NCBI GenBank assembly: GCA_963921255.3
Contig: CAWUEW020000003.1
Span: forward strand, 434,001 to 498,000
Length of the DNA stretch: 64,000 nt
Direction of reading: 5' to 3'
Source of the DNA: JANSYL01 sp963921255
GTDB taxonomy: Bacteria; Pseudomonadota; Alphaproteobacteria; Rhodobacterales; Rhodobacteraceae
The notes beneath the pieces were generated by a model. It did no database searches. It worked only from the letters and a program-made list of their open reading frames with translations, and had not been told where the DNA came from. The translations under genes were made by a program, and so were the position numbers. The first letter of the stretch is position 1. Every line of letters starts with the position of its first letter. This document shows, piece after piece, positions 42,255 through 50,259 of this stretch.

Positions 42255-42300
42255 CGCGCACGCTTGAAGCGATGGCCGCATCGCATATGTTTTCAGAACC

Positions 42301-42711
42301 ATGATCCGATACGCGCTCAAATGCTCTGAAGGTCACCAGTTCGACAGCTGGTTCCAGTCCGCCGCGGCCTATGACAGCCTGGCGGAAAAGGGGCTTGTCG
42401 CCTGCGCGGTCTGCGGGTCGTCCGACGTGAGCAAGGCGATGATGGCCCCCCGCGTTGCGGTGGACAGCGACAAGGCCCCCGTCCCCGCGCCCGAGGCGAC
42501 CGCGCCTGCGGCCCCGGCCTCGGCCCCGTCGGACACGCCATTGTCGGCGCCGTCGCACCCGATGGAACAGATGCTGCGCAGCTTGAAGGAACATGTCGAG
42601 AAGACCTCGACCTATGTGGGCGGTCGCTTCGCCGAAGAAGCACGCGCCTTGATCGAAGACGGGGTGCCGATCGCCCCCTTGCCGATCTTCCCCAAGGATA
42701 AGGCCAACTAG
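42301..42711 (+). CDS. DUF1178 family protein
   Basis: 136 residues. The opening MIRYALKCSEGHQFDSWFQS and the LVACAVCGSSDVSKAMMAPRV segment define DUF1178. The two CxxC-like sites (KCSEGH, CAVCG) resemble a zinc ribbon. The middle is Ala/Pro-rich and flexible, and the end has FAEEARALIEDGVPIAPLPIFP. Function is unknown; the gene commonly follows a Nudix or similar gene in Rhodobacteraceae. It runs 46 bp after the Nudix gene, and its stop overlaps the convergent GT2 stop through CTAG. Confidence 0.88.
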   Translation: MIRYALKCSEGHQFDSWFQSAAAYDSLAEKGLVACAVCGSSDVSKAMMAPRVAVDSDKAPVPAPEATAPAAPASAPSDTPLSAPSHPMEQMLRSLKEHVEKTSTYVGGRFAEEARALIEDGVPIAPLPIFPKDKAN

Positions 42712-43901
42712 TCGACGGCGATCCCCATCGCGCGCAGCTCGTCGGCCTCGCGGGCGTCGCGCTTGGCCTCCAACCCACTGACCGAGCGTGCCACGACTTG
42801 CGCGATGTCCCCGTCCGGCACCCCTTTGGCGCGCATCTCGGCGACCGCGCGTTTGCCTTGCGGGGCGAGGGGCTGCACGAACAGCAATCGGTCCAATTGG
42901 TCGTAGGGCACGGCGCCGGCGCGTCGGAGTGTGTCGACCGACGCGGCGTAGCCGGGCTGCGCCCGCAGGGCGTCCAGCCGCGCCGCGTGCCAGTGCAGAC
43001 TGCGCGCGTGCAGATCGCCAAGCAGCGGATCGCGCAGCCAGTCGTGCACAAGGTCGGTCACGGCGCCCGTGGCCTGCGCGAGGCCCTCATGCGGTTCCTC
43101 GTTCCGGTCGAAAATCGCGAAGTAGGTGGCGTCGTATTTGTCGGGCTTGCGGTTCACGTTGCCCCGGTCGCCCCGCAGGATGTAGCTTTCGATGCTGCGC
43201 GTCGCGAAATGCGCCAGTTCTACCAGATCACGCCCAACGGTCGCCTGTGAGCCGCGCCATCCCTCGGCCATGAAGGATGGCGGCATACGCTGGCCCGAGC
43301 CGTTGACCCAGTGTTTGGACAGCTGTGTTTCCATGCGGGCCGGATCGCGCTTGGCGCCTTTGATCGTCGGGCGGTGGATGCCCAGTTTCAGATCGGGGAA
43401 GGGCCTGAACAGGGTCTTGACCCCCCATCCCTTGCGAAACCCGTCTGGCGCGCCTGTCGTGTAGCTGGACAGAACCGGCCCCGGGAACGCCGCCTCGTGC
43501 CCGTGCGAACCCATCATCCGCCAGGTCAGCGCGATCCCTTCGACCCCCGTCGGGCAGGCGTCCACCAGCGCGGGCAACGTGCCATCGCCGGTCTTGATAT
43601 GGATGAACTCGTCGGCATCCATCACGATCAGCCAGTCCGTGTCACAAAGCGCCGCGTTCTTTTGCCCAAGCGTCAAAGCGTTGGGTTGTGGCGCGCGGTT
43701 GTCCGGCACGTCCTGCGGGATGTGATGCAGCAGCCCCATGGCCGCCAGGCGGTCCAGCATCGCGTCCGAGCCATCGCGGCAGTCGTTGCTGTAGACCCAG
43801 ATGGCGTCGGCCCCGATCAGTCGGTGATAGGCCAGCCATTCCAGCAGAAACGGCCCCTCGTCCTTCATCATGGTCAGGATCGAGAACGGGGCACCGGCCA
43901 T
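42708..43901 (-). CDS. GT2-type glycosyltransferase (Glyco_tranf_2_4 family)
   Basis: 397 residues. It opens with ILTMMKDEGPFLLEWLAYHRLIG, the signature of the 'MMKDE' GT2 family, with YSNDCRDGSD for the nucleotide-sugar region and the metal DXD as MDADEF (Asp95, Asp97). GWGVKTLFRPF and GIHRPTIKG lie in the middle; the last third is a helical tail. No membrane helix is seen, so it should act at the cytosolic face on a surface polysaccharide or protein. The sugar is unknown. The N-terminal half is paralogous to that of the GT2-methyltransferase protein at 51811-53631. Confidence 0.87.
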   Translation of the reverse strand: MAGAPFSILTMMKDEGPFLLEWLAYHRLIGADAIWVYSNDCRDGSDAMLDRLAAMGLLHHIPQDVPDNRAPQPNALTLGQKNAALCDTDWLIVMDADEFIHIKTGDGTLPALVDACPTGVEGIALTWRMMGSHGHEAAFPGPVLSSYTTGAPDGFRKGWGVKTLFRPFPDLKLGIHRPTIKGAKRDPARMETQLSKHWVNGSGQRMPPSFMAEGWRGSQATVGRDLVELAHFATRSIESYILRGDRGNVNRKPDKYDATYFAIFDRNEEPHEGLAQATGAVTDLVHDWLRDPLLGDLHARSLHWHAARLDALRAQPGYAASVDTLRRAGAVPYDQLDRLLFVQPLAPQGKRAVAEMRAKGVPDGDIAQVVARSVSGLEAKRDAREADELRAMGIAVD

Positions 43902-43914
43902 GGCTGGCGCGGCC

Positions 43915-44619
43915 CTAAAAGTTCACATAGTGGCTTTGAACCACCGGGGGGATGGGACCGGTCCGTTTCTGCTTTTGCACCAGGTAGAAGATGAACTGGG
44001 GTTCATCAAACCAGGCTTCGCCGCCGCGTGGCTGACCGGTTGGATCGGGCACCTCGCGCGGGGGCTTGCGCCCCTGGCGGTTGAAGTTCCAGCACCCAAG
44101 CATCTTGTAGCCCATCGCGTGCACCCAGAAGCGCCACGGAACGTCAGGGCCAATCTGGTAAAAGCCGTGCCCGTACCACCCGTCCGACCCGACGCAGGAC
44201 AGGAAGATCCCGTCATCCTTCAGCATCATGTCGATGTTCCGAAAGGCCTTGGCGATGTCGAAGATGTGCTCGGTCGTTCCGCCATCATACACAAGGTCAA
44301 ACTTGCCTCGCATGTTGCGGGGCAAGGTTTCGGCCAGGTCGAACACGTACTCGGCCCCGTCCACATCCGAGAAATCGGCGCTTTCCAGCTTGGGCCAGCC
44401 AATCGTTTCGAGGAACGTTTCGCAGTAGCCGTCTTCCTGGAAAATATCATCGGGCGTGGCCTCGATCCCCATCTCGGCCAGCGCATTGATCAGGCGCGGG
44501 GTCCAGCGCGGCGGGCCGAAATGCATGGCCTGACGCCCAAGCATGACGCCTTTCTTGCAGTCCTTCACCAAGGGCGCCACGCGCGCCAATTGTGTTGCGA
44601 TGTTCAGACTGATGCCCAT
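43915..44619 (-). CDS. class I SAM methyltransferase-like protein
   Basis: 234 residues. The core is FDLVYDGGTTEHIFDIAKAFRNIDMMLKDDG cut over two lines of secondary structure, the late-Rossmann part of a methyltransferase ('D.V...E.l.h..d...a..n....LkpGG'). The motif I equivalent is earlier and degenerate (HFGPPRWTPRLINALAEMG). The C-terminus is Pro/Gly-rich with aromatic patches. It is 13 bp upstream of the GT2 gene on the same strand, so it probably modifies the same glycan. A weak family match only. Confidence 0.65.
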   Translation of the reverse strand: MGISLNIATQLARVAPLVKDCKKGVMLGRQAMHFGPPRWTPRLINALAEMGIEATPDDIFQEDGYCETFLETIGWPKLESADFSDVDGAEYVFDLAETLPRNMRGKFDLVYDGGTTEHIFDIAKAFRNIDMMLKDDGIFLSCVGSDGWYGHGFYQIGPDVPWRFWVHAMGYKMLGCWNFNRQGRKPPREVPDPTGQPRGGEAWFDEPQFIFYLVQKQKRTGPIPPVVQSHYVNF

Positions 44620-44658
44620 GTGCCCCCTCCCGTGTGCGTGGCCGCTGTTTTGATGGTG

Positions 44659-45468
44659 TCACTCCAGCGCGAGGCTCGGGTCGATCCCAACCTCCTGGCA
44701 CATCCGCCACGCGTAAGAATTCTCCAGCGGCACATTCTTGCGCCACCAGGGCTTCGTGCCGTTCGTGTACAGATGGACCGAGACGGTTTCGTCCGTGAAC
44801 CACCCTTCGACGCGCCCATGCGGATCATAAAAGATGTCGTTCAACTGGAACGGCACCGGATAGAGCGCGGCGGGTTTCATCGCCCGCTCGAAATCGCCGG
44901 TTTGCTGCGCGAAATAGGTGAACGCCTGGGGCCCGAAGGCGGTGCGTTCGGTTTTGTAGATCTTCACCGCATGCGGGAGATCATTGTTCAGACGTTCGAT
45001 CTTCTTGCGCTGGTTGCGGTTCCACCACGGCGGCACATCGGGCAGGTTGTCATAATAATCCAGCAACTGGTCCATCAGCTCGCACTCTTGCGGCAGGCCG
45101 ACGACGCCGCAATTCAGCGCCCCGCGCATGCCGTGGCCCGCAAAGATCCACTCCCACTTATCGGGAAACGGCTTGTGGCAGAACGCATCGCAGTCGATCC
45201 AGATCGCGCCGGTTTTCTGGATCATCTTGTAGCGAAAGACGTTGGACAGGAAACTGGCCGAGGTCTGCTCGACGATGTTCATTGGAACGTCCATGATCTC
45301 GGTCGCGGGCCGGACCTCGACGCCTTCGGGGGCGTTTGTGACGTTATCGGTGCAATAGAGCGTCACCGGGTGGCCGTGGCGCAGATGCGATTTCAGGCAC
45401 AATTGGTTGAGGTACTGCAGACGCTCCCCAATCCAGAGGGAGGCGACGGGACGGCGGTTCAGTTCCAC
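44659..45468 (-). CDS. DXD glycosyltransferase (GT32/alpha-1,4-glycosyltransferase-like)
   Basis: 269 residues from a GTG at 45468. VASLWIGERLQYLNQLCLKSHLRHGH is the typical start of GT32-like enzymes ('IWxGxxLxxLxxxxLxSxxxxG'). FLSNVFRYKMIQKTGAIWIDCDAF carries the acceptor/donor helix and the DXD motif (Asp92-Cys-Asp94). YTNGTKPWWRKN near the end is the usual 'H.w..sW' region. It transfers a sugar to a surface glycan; donor unknown. It lies in the same minus-strand group as the methyltransferase and GT2 genes. Confidence 0.8.
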   Translation of the reverse strand: MELNRRPVASLWIGERLQYLNQLCLKSHLRHGHPVTLYCTDNVTNAPEGVEVRPATEIMDVPMNIVEQTSASFLSNVFRYKMIQKTGAIWIDCDAFCHKPFPDKWEWIFAGHGMRGALNCGVVGLPQECELMDQLLDYYDNLPDVPPWWNRNQRKKIERLNNDLPHAVKIYKTERTAFGPQAFTYFAQQTGDFERAMKPAALYPVPFQLNDIFYDPHGRVEGWFTDETVSVHLYTNGTKPWWRKNVPLENSYAWRMCQEVGIDPSLALE

Positions 45469-45615
45469 GGGCGAAAGCCTTTGTTTTTTGAAGTCTGCTC
45501 AGGACGTGCGCGGGGTCTCCCGCTGCGGTTGTTGGGTCATTTGTCCCTCATTTGCGTCCATAAGGCAAAGGGTTTTGCCCCGATATGCCCCTGTCGCCGT
45601 GAACCGGGGTCCGGG

Positions 45616-46515
45616 TCAGGGCCTCGGCCGGACAGCAACCGACGTGGCCGGGTTCAGATCTTCGTTCGGATCGGTCAGCACCCCGGCCGGAAACGAGACG
45701 GAGATCGGCGCATCCGCGGTGTCCAGACACAGCAGGTGGTTGTTGTCGCCATCCCCCAGGTCCGCCAGCGCCACCGGGGTCACCTCACGCTCCGTGCCGT
45801 CCGTGGCCCGCACCGTGATCCGGTAGAGGTCGCGCTCGGCCGCGCCCGGTTCGTCCCCGCCTTCCAGCGTGACGCCACCGGCCCAAACCACGCGCACGGA
45901 TTGCGCCACCCCCTCGGTCAGAAAGTCATCGCCATCCGTGCGGCGCGTGCCCAGATCGGCATCCACCTCGTCGCCGGTCAAAACCTCTGCCATGATCAGC
46001 GTGGGACCGGGTACCAGGGGCGTCACAGCGATTGCGGCCCCGCGATAATCCAGCGTGCCATCAAGGGAATGCATATGCCCGACGATCTCGACCCGCGCGG
46101 GCGGATCGGCCTCGGCGTCGCCGAAATCGCCCACCAAAAGGACGGTGCGCAACTCTCCGGGATCGGTCGCGGGCAGGAAGGAGGCACATTGCACGTGGCC
46201 CACCCGACCGCTTTGCGTGGTGACCTGAAAATCACCGGCTTGCAGGGTCGTGTGGTCCACCTCAGTCGAGAAGATCACCGGCATCCCGTCCTGGCCGCTG
46301 GCGCCCCGGCAAATCCGATTGGCGACACGCAGCAAACCATTATCCAGACCGAAGAAAGCCGAAGGAAGCTCGGCGGATTGGCCGTTTGCCGCGCGCGGAA
46401 GGCCCTGGTCGCCGGTCGTATCGGTTTGCGCAGAACTGGTCACGTCGGCCACCGCCACGCCCGCCGACAGGACGAGGGCGATGGCCGGGGTCAAGCGTTT
46501 GCTGATCTTAGACAT
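45616..46515 (-). CDS. exported protein of unknown function
   Basis: 299 residues from the ATG at 46515, which gives a signal peptide (MSKISKRLTPAIALVLSAGVAVA, cleavage near residue 23). The mature part is acidic and beta-rich without a family I recognise. It contains a repeated phrasing of value segments (FSTEVDHTTLQAGDFQVTT; LLVGDFGDAEADPPARVEIVG; LYRITVRATDGTEREVTPVAL) and a Cys pair (ICRGASG, HVQCASF), suggesting an immunoglobulin-like or lectin-like beta sandwich. A late cysteine follows (LLCLDTAD). It is divergent from the kinase gene and heads toward the glycosyltransferase group. Confidence 0.65.
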   Translation of the reverse strand: MSKISKRLTPAIALVLSAGVAVADVTSSAQTDTTGDQGLPRAANGQSAELPSAFFGLDNGLLRVANRICRGASGQDGMPVIFSTEVDHTTLQAGDFQVTTQSGRVGHVQCASFLPATDPGELRTVLLVGDFGDAEADPPARVEIVGHMHSLDGTLDYRGAAIAVTPLVPGPTLIMAEVLTGDEVDADLGTRRTDGDDFLTEGVAQSVRVVWAGGVTLEGGDEPGAAERDLYRITVRATDGTEREVTPVALADLGDGDNNHLLCLDTADAPISVSFPAGVLTDPNEDLNPATSVAVRPRP

Positions 46516-46685
46516 GGGCAATCCTCCGGGGTGCAACAGTCCCATCAAGGCCTACCCGTGTGACAACACGATCAAAGCAAAACCGAGGCAACGTCTGAAA
46601 TTTGAGCAAACCGCCGCGTATCAGCGGGCTGACAGGGTGCCCACCTCCTGTTATGCGGCACAGCGCAGGCACCGCGGAGTATCCC

Positions 46686-47180
46686 ATGACCCAGACCCCC
46701 CCAGTTTTGCATATGCTCTGCGGCAAGATCGCGGCGGGCAAATCGACCATGGCGGCGCGCCTGGCCGAACCCGACGGGACGGTTCTGATCTCGGAAGATG
46801 GGTGGCTGTCGGCCTTGTTCGGGGACGAGATGGCGACCCCCAAGGATTTTATGCGCGTCTCGGCGAAAATGCGGGCGGCCATGGGCCCGCATATCGTGGC
46901 GCTGCTGAACGCCGGTGTGTCGGTGGTTCTGGACTTTCAGGCAAACACGCCCGAAAGCCGCCAATGGATGCGCGGTCTGTTGGACCAGACCAAAGAGGCG
47001 CACGCGCTGCATGTCCTGATGCCGCCTGAAGCGGTTTGTCTCGAACGGCTCAGGGCGCGCAATGCCTCGGGTCAGCATCCCTTCACCGTGAGCGAGGCGC
47101 AGTTTCATCAAGTGTCCAAGTATTTCTCGCCGCCCGATCCGGCCGAGGGTTTTACCCTCGTTCTCCATGAGGACGGCTAG
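46686..47180 (+). CDS. P-loop kinase / zeta-toxin-like ATPase
   Basis: 164 residues from the ATG at 46686. The Walker A is GKIAAGKST (residues 13-21), with a hydrophobic strand before it. ISEDGWLSALFGD follows as the substrate region, then VSVVLDFQANTPESRQWMR as the Walker B/strand 3 region (the usual 'vvlDg.f....r') and LRARNASGQ as the lid arginines. This is the AAA_33/zeta-toxin-type small-molecule kinase fold. The substrate is unknown and there is no antitoxin-like neighbour, so a toxin role is not supported. Its stop overlaps the sulfatase stop by CTAG. Confidence 0.75.
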   Translation: MTQTPPVLHMLCGKIAAGKSTMAARLAEPDGTVLISEDGWLSALFGDEMATPKDFMRVSAKMRAAMGPHIVALLNAGVSVVLDFQANTPESRQWMRGLLDQTKEAHALHVLMPPEAVCLERLRARNASGQHPFTVSEAQFHQVSKYFSPPDPAEGFTLVLHEDG

Positions 47181-49477
47181 GACGGGCCCTGAACCTGCGC
47201 CGCGAGATCGGCGTCGGCCTCGACCCCCGAAACCTCCAGGATCGACAGGCCCAAACGCAGGCGCCACACCCCGGGTGCGTGCTCGGTGATCTCGGGCGCG
47301 GCGGGCCAGGCGCTCAGGTCATAGCGCTGCGTGGCGTCCCATCCGTCGATCCGGGTGACGCCCCCATAGGCGATGCGGAAGGTCTTGGCCCCGGCGCGGG
47401 CCGCGATCTGGGTGACGCCGCTGCCGACCGGCACCTCGTGATCGCCCTCGGCCAGCTCCAGCACATTGCGCCCGGGGCCGGTGTCGATCCGGCTGCCGCC
47501 TTCGCCATCAATGATCGTGTCGTTGCCGTGCCCCGCGACGATCCAGTTCTTGTTGGTGTAGCCGTGGATCACATCGTCGCCGGTGCCACCATCCAACGTG
47601 TCCCGGCCCGGGCCGCCATGCAGCGTGTCATTGCCCGCTTCCCCATAAAACACGTGCCGTCGGTTGGCCTGTTTTGCCTTGGCGATCAGCAGGTCATTGC
47701 CGCCGCCGCCATAAAAGGTCGCCGCGCCGTGCTTGGGCCCGATCATCACGTCATCCCCGTCCGAGCCGGTCAGGTCGATCTCCACCCGTTCCGAGGTTTC
47801 GAATTCGATCGGGCTGTCGGGATGCGCCACGATCTTCAGACGCTTGCCTTCGGCTGCATTGTCTTCCTGCCGCGAGACAACCGTGGCGATGCGGATCTTC
47901 TCGATATGTGCGGGGCAATGCAGGACATAGTCGTCCGGCCCGGCCATGTACCACAGCGTGTCGGTGCCGCCGTCCTTTTCCTCGACGATCTTTTCGGCAT
48001 CGGCGCCATAGGCCCAATAGTCATTGTCGGCACGCCCACCGGCCAGAACCACGCTGCCGTCGACGGCCATCATGGCGTTCACCCCATCGGCCGGGTTTTC
48101 GTGGCCGCGCAAATCCAGCCCAAGCGCCAGCGCGCCCTCGACAAGCTCGGCGCGCAGCACCTCCATCGGGGCCGTGTCGACCAGATTGGTCGTTTCGCCC
48201 GGATCGGCGACGATGTCGTACACGTGCTCTTCCCCGTTGGGATACCGGAAATAGCGCAGGTGTTCGTAGCCCTCGGTCGAGGGGCGCACGCTGAGCGTGC
48301 CAAAGACACATGTGACGGGGGATTGGCTGCGGTCATAGGTGCCAAAGCTTGGGTCGATCAACGGCAGCAGGCTTTGGCCGCTGATCCAATCCGGGCGCGG
48401 CGGCAGGCCGGCCAATTCCATGATGGTCTTGGGGATGTTGTGCAGCGACACCGGAAGGTCGATCTCGACGCCGGCCTCCATGCTCGGGTGGTAGAGGCCA
48501 AGCGGGATATGGGCCGCGCTGTCCCATTGGCTCATCTTGTGGAAGCTGTCGTGGTTGCCGAGGTTGAAGCCGTTGTCCGAGAAGAACAGGACGGTCGTGT
48601 TCGCCCCAAGCGGCGAGGCCTCCAGCGCGTCCAGAAACCGCCCGAGTTCGTGATCCATATGCGAAATCGCGGCGAAATAGGCCCGAACGACCTGCCGCCA
48701 TGCTTCGTCCCCGGCCTTTTCCGGGGTCCATTGGCCATTGGCGATATAGGCGGCCTCATAGACCGCAAAGCCCGGTTGCGGGCCGTGGTAATCCTCGGCG
48801 GCGGCGATCTTGGGCCACGTGATCTGCGCCGGGTCATACATCTGATAGAAGCGGTCCGGGCAGACCAGATTGTAGTGCGGGTGCTTGAAGCCAAGCTGGA
48901 TCAGGTGCCGCCGGTTCGGATCGGCGCGGCCCAGATGGTCAATGGCATTCTGGGCCACCCAGTAGTCATAGAACCGGTCGTCCTGGCTGCCGTCGTCGTC
49001 GGGGTGCCCAACGCCCTTGATGCCGGGCCCGCGGTCGAGATAGCTGTGCACCCCCTTGCGCCGCCCCTTGTCATCGGCGGCGGGTTCCTCGTGGAACAGG
49101 ATGCGCCGGTACGCCTCGGGCATGGGTTTGTAATTGCTGTCCACCTTCCCGGTGGTGAACGTGTAGAACCCGGCGCGGCGCAGGTCGTACTGCCACGCGC
49201 GTTCCGGCCGGTAGATGTCGCGCCAGAAGCGGTTGAGGTCGACCAGCCCGCTGCGAAACGGGCTGATCCCCGTGGCCAGTTCGGCGCGGCAGGGTGCACA
49301 GAGCGGCACGGTTGCATACGCATTGGTGAACCGCGCGGCCCGCCCCATGAAACGGTCAAGGTTCGGGGTCTGGATCGGGATGCCGAAGGTGTCGCGCCAC
49401 GTGTAAACGTCGATCAGATCGTCGATCCAGATGACGCAGAGGTTGCCGCCCGCGATGCTGTCGGGGGTAAAGGCCAT
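47177..49477 (-). CDS. type I sulfatase fused to RTX calcium-binding repeats
   Basis: 766 residues from the ATG at 49477 (TGATG overlap with the upstream gene). Residues about 10-470 are a type I sulfatase: Asp19-Asp20 for calcium, CAPCR at 60-64 with Cys60 as the residue to become formylglycine (C-X-P-X-R), FTTGKVDS, GFKHPHY and FFSDNGFNLGNH. The C-terminal part has hemolysin-type nonapeptide repeats (YGGGGNDLLIA; GEAGNDTLHGGPGRDTLDGGTGDDVIHGY). There is no signal peptide, so RTX-dependent type I secretion is expected. It would remove sulfate from extracellular polysaccharide; no T1SS or sulfatase-maturase gene is in the window. Confidence 0.88.
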   Translation of the reverse strand: MAFTPDSIAGGNLCVIWIDDLIDVYTWRDTFGIPIQTPNLDRFMGRAARFTNAYATVPLCAPCRAELATGISPFRSGLVDLNRFWRDIYRPERAWQYDLRRAGFYTFTTGKVDSNYKPMPEAYRRILFHEEPAADDKGRRKGVHSYLDRGPGIKGVGHPDDDGSQDDRFYDYWVAQNAIDHLGRADPNRRHLIQLGFKHPHYNLVCPDRFYQMYDPAQITWPKIAAAEDYHGPQPGFAVYEAAYIANGQWTPEKAGDEAWRQVVRAYFAAISHMDHELGRFLDALEASPLGANTTVLFFSDNGFNLGNHDSFHKMSQWDSAAHIPLGLYHPSMEAGVEIDLPVSLHNIPKTIMELAGLPPRPDWISGQSLLPLIDPSFGTYDRSQSPVTCVFGTLSVRPSTEGYEHLRYFRYPNGEEHVYDIVADPGETTNLVDTAPMEVLRAELVEGALALGLDLRGHENPADGVNAMMAVDGSVVLAGGRADNDYWAYGADAEKIVEEKDGGTDTLWYMAGPDDYVLHCPAHIEKIRIATVVSRQEDNAAEGKRLKIVAHPDSPIEFETSERVEIDLTGSDGDDVMIGPKHGAATFYGGGGNDLLIAKAKQANRRHVFYGEAGNDTLHGGPGRDTLDGGTGDDVIHGYTNKNWIVAGHGNDTIIDGEGGSRIDTGPGRNVLELAEGDHEVPVGSGVTQIAARAGAKTFRIAYGGVTRIDGWDATQRYDLSAWPAAPEITEHAPGVWRLRLGLSILEVSGVEADADLAAQVQGPS

Positions 49478-50259
49478 CAGCGCGCACCCCACGTCAAGAC
49501 GCGCCGCAGCGCCGCCAACGCCGCGCGGTCGGCCCGCTTGCCAGACGTCAGGAGCGCCCGGTCCGCGATTACCCCGACATCCACGATCAACGCCCCGCCC
49601 AGGGTTTTCTGCAGCCTTGGGCGCTGGTTGCGACACCCGATGAACAGGTTGGCCGGGCCGGACAGGACGGGCGCGGCGGCTTGTGCCATCTGGGTCCGCG
49701 ATGTCAGGTCCGAGACCGCAAGGCGCGGTCCGTCGAGGCTGATGACCACGTGGCGTGCCGCGGGGGTCTCCGGGGCGGGCAGGGTGATTTCGACCAGCCC
49801 GGCATCATCCTTGACGGTCAGAAGCCCCTCGGCCTCCGAGGCAAAAAGGTAGTTCTCGCCGCCGCCCTTTTGTGCCGCACCGCCCATGTTCAGCGTCAGC
49901 ACCGTGCGGGCCTCCCCGTCTGGCGGGGGCACGTAGCGCACGACCAGGGTCACGACCTGTGCGTCGGGGACGACGGACGGGGCGACAAGCCCGCAATGCA
50001 CCCCGTCGAGGCATTGCACCCCCAGATGCGTGTCGGTCGCGCCGATCAGCCCATTGCCCTGATTTGGGTCGGTCGGGATGGCCGTGACGGCACCGGTCAG
50101 ACTGCGCCATTCGGTGATGGCCAGCGTGTCGGGATCGGTCGAGAAGCTGTCCCGCGTACCGTGCCACCACACGGCCGTTTCGGGCAGGTCATCGGCCAAG
50201 ACCTCCGGGCCGCCCAAACACAGCGCGCCGGGGGGCAGGCTGGCGTCCAGCACGATCAT
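49477..50259 (-). CDS. LamG-like (concanavalin-type) protein of unknown function
   Basis: 260 residues from the ATG at 50259, overlapping the stop of the gene upstream (ATGA); a start 15 residues earlier is possible. The region from about residue 80 looks like a LamG/concanavalin jelly roll (VVTLVVRYVPPPDGEARTVLTLN; YLFASEAEGLLTVKDDAG; LFIGCRNQRPRLQKTLGG). The last segment, with DRALLTSGKRADRAALAALRRVL, is the usual helix that closes such folds in bacterial capsid- or surface-associated proteins. It is coupled to both neighbours and has no signal peptide. A carbohydrate-binding role is inferred. Confidence 0.6.
   Translation of the reverse strand: MIVLDASLPPGALCLGGPEVLADDLPETAVWWHGTRDSFSTDPDTLAITEWRSLTGAVTAIPTDPNQGNGLIGATDTHLGVQCLDGVHCGLVAPSVVPDAQVVTLVVRYVPPPDGEARTVLTLNMGGAAQKGGGENYLFASEAEGLLTVKDDAGLVEITLPAPETPAARHVVISLDGPRLAVSDLTSRTQMAQAAAPVLSGPANLFIGCRNQRPRLQKTLGGALIVDVGVIADRALLTSGKRADRAALAALRRVLTWGAR

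Noticed and set aside
46686..47180. Zeta-type toxin of a toxin-antitoxin pair
   Set aside because: It has a P-loop kinase fold, but no small antitoxin-like gene is adjacent and it overlaps a sulfatase gene at the stop. A metabolic kinase is equally likely.
47279..49852. 857-residue plus-strand frame over the sulfatase
   Set aside because: Shadow of the sulfatase gene; no ribosome site or recognisable domain.
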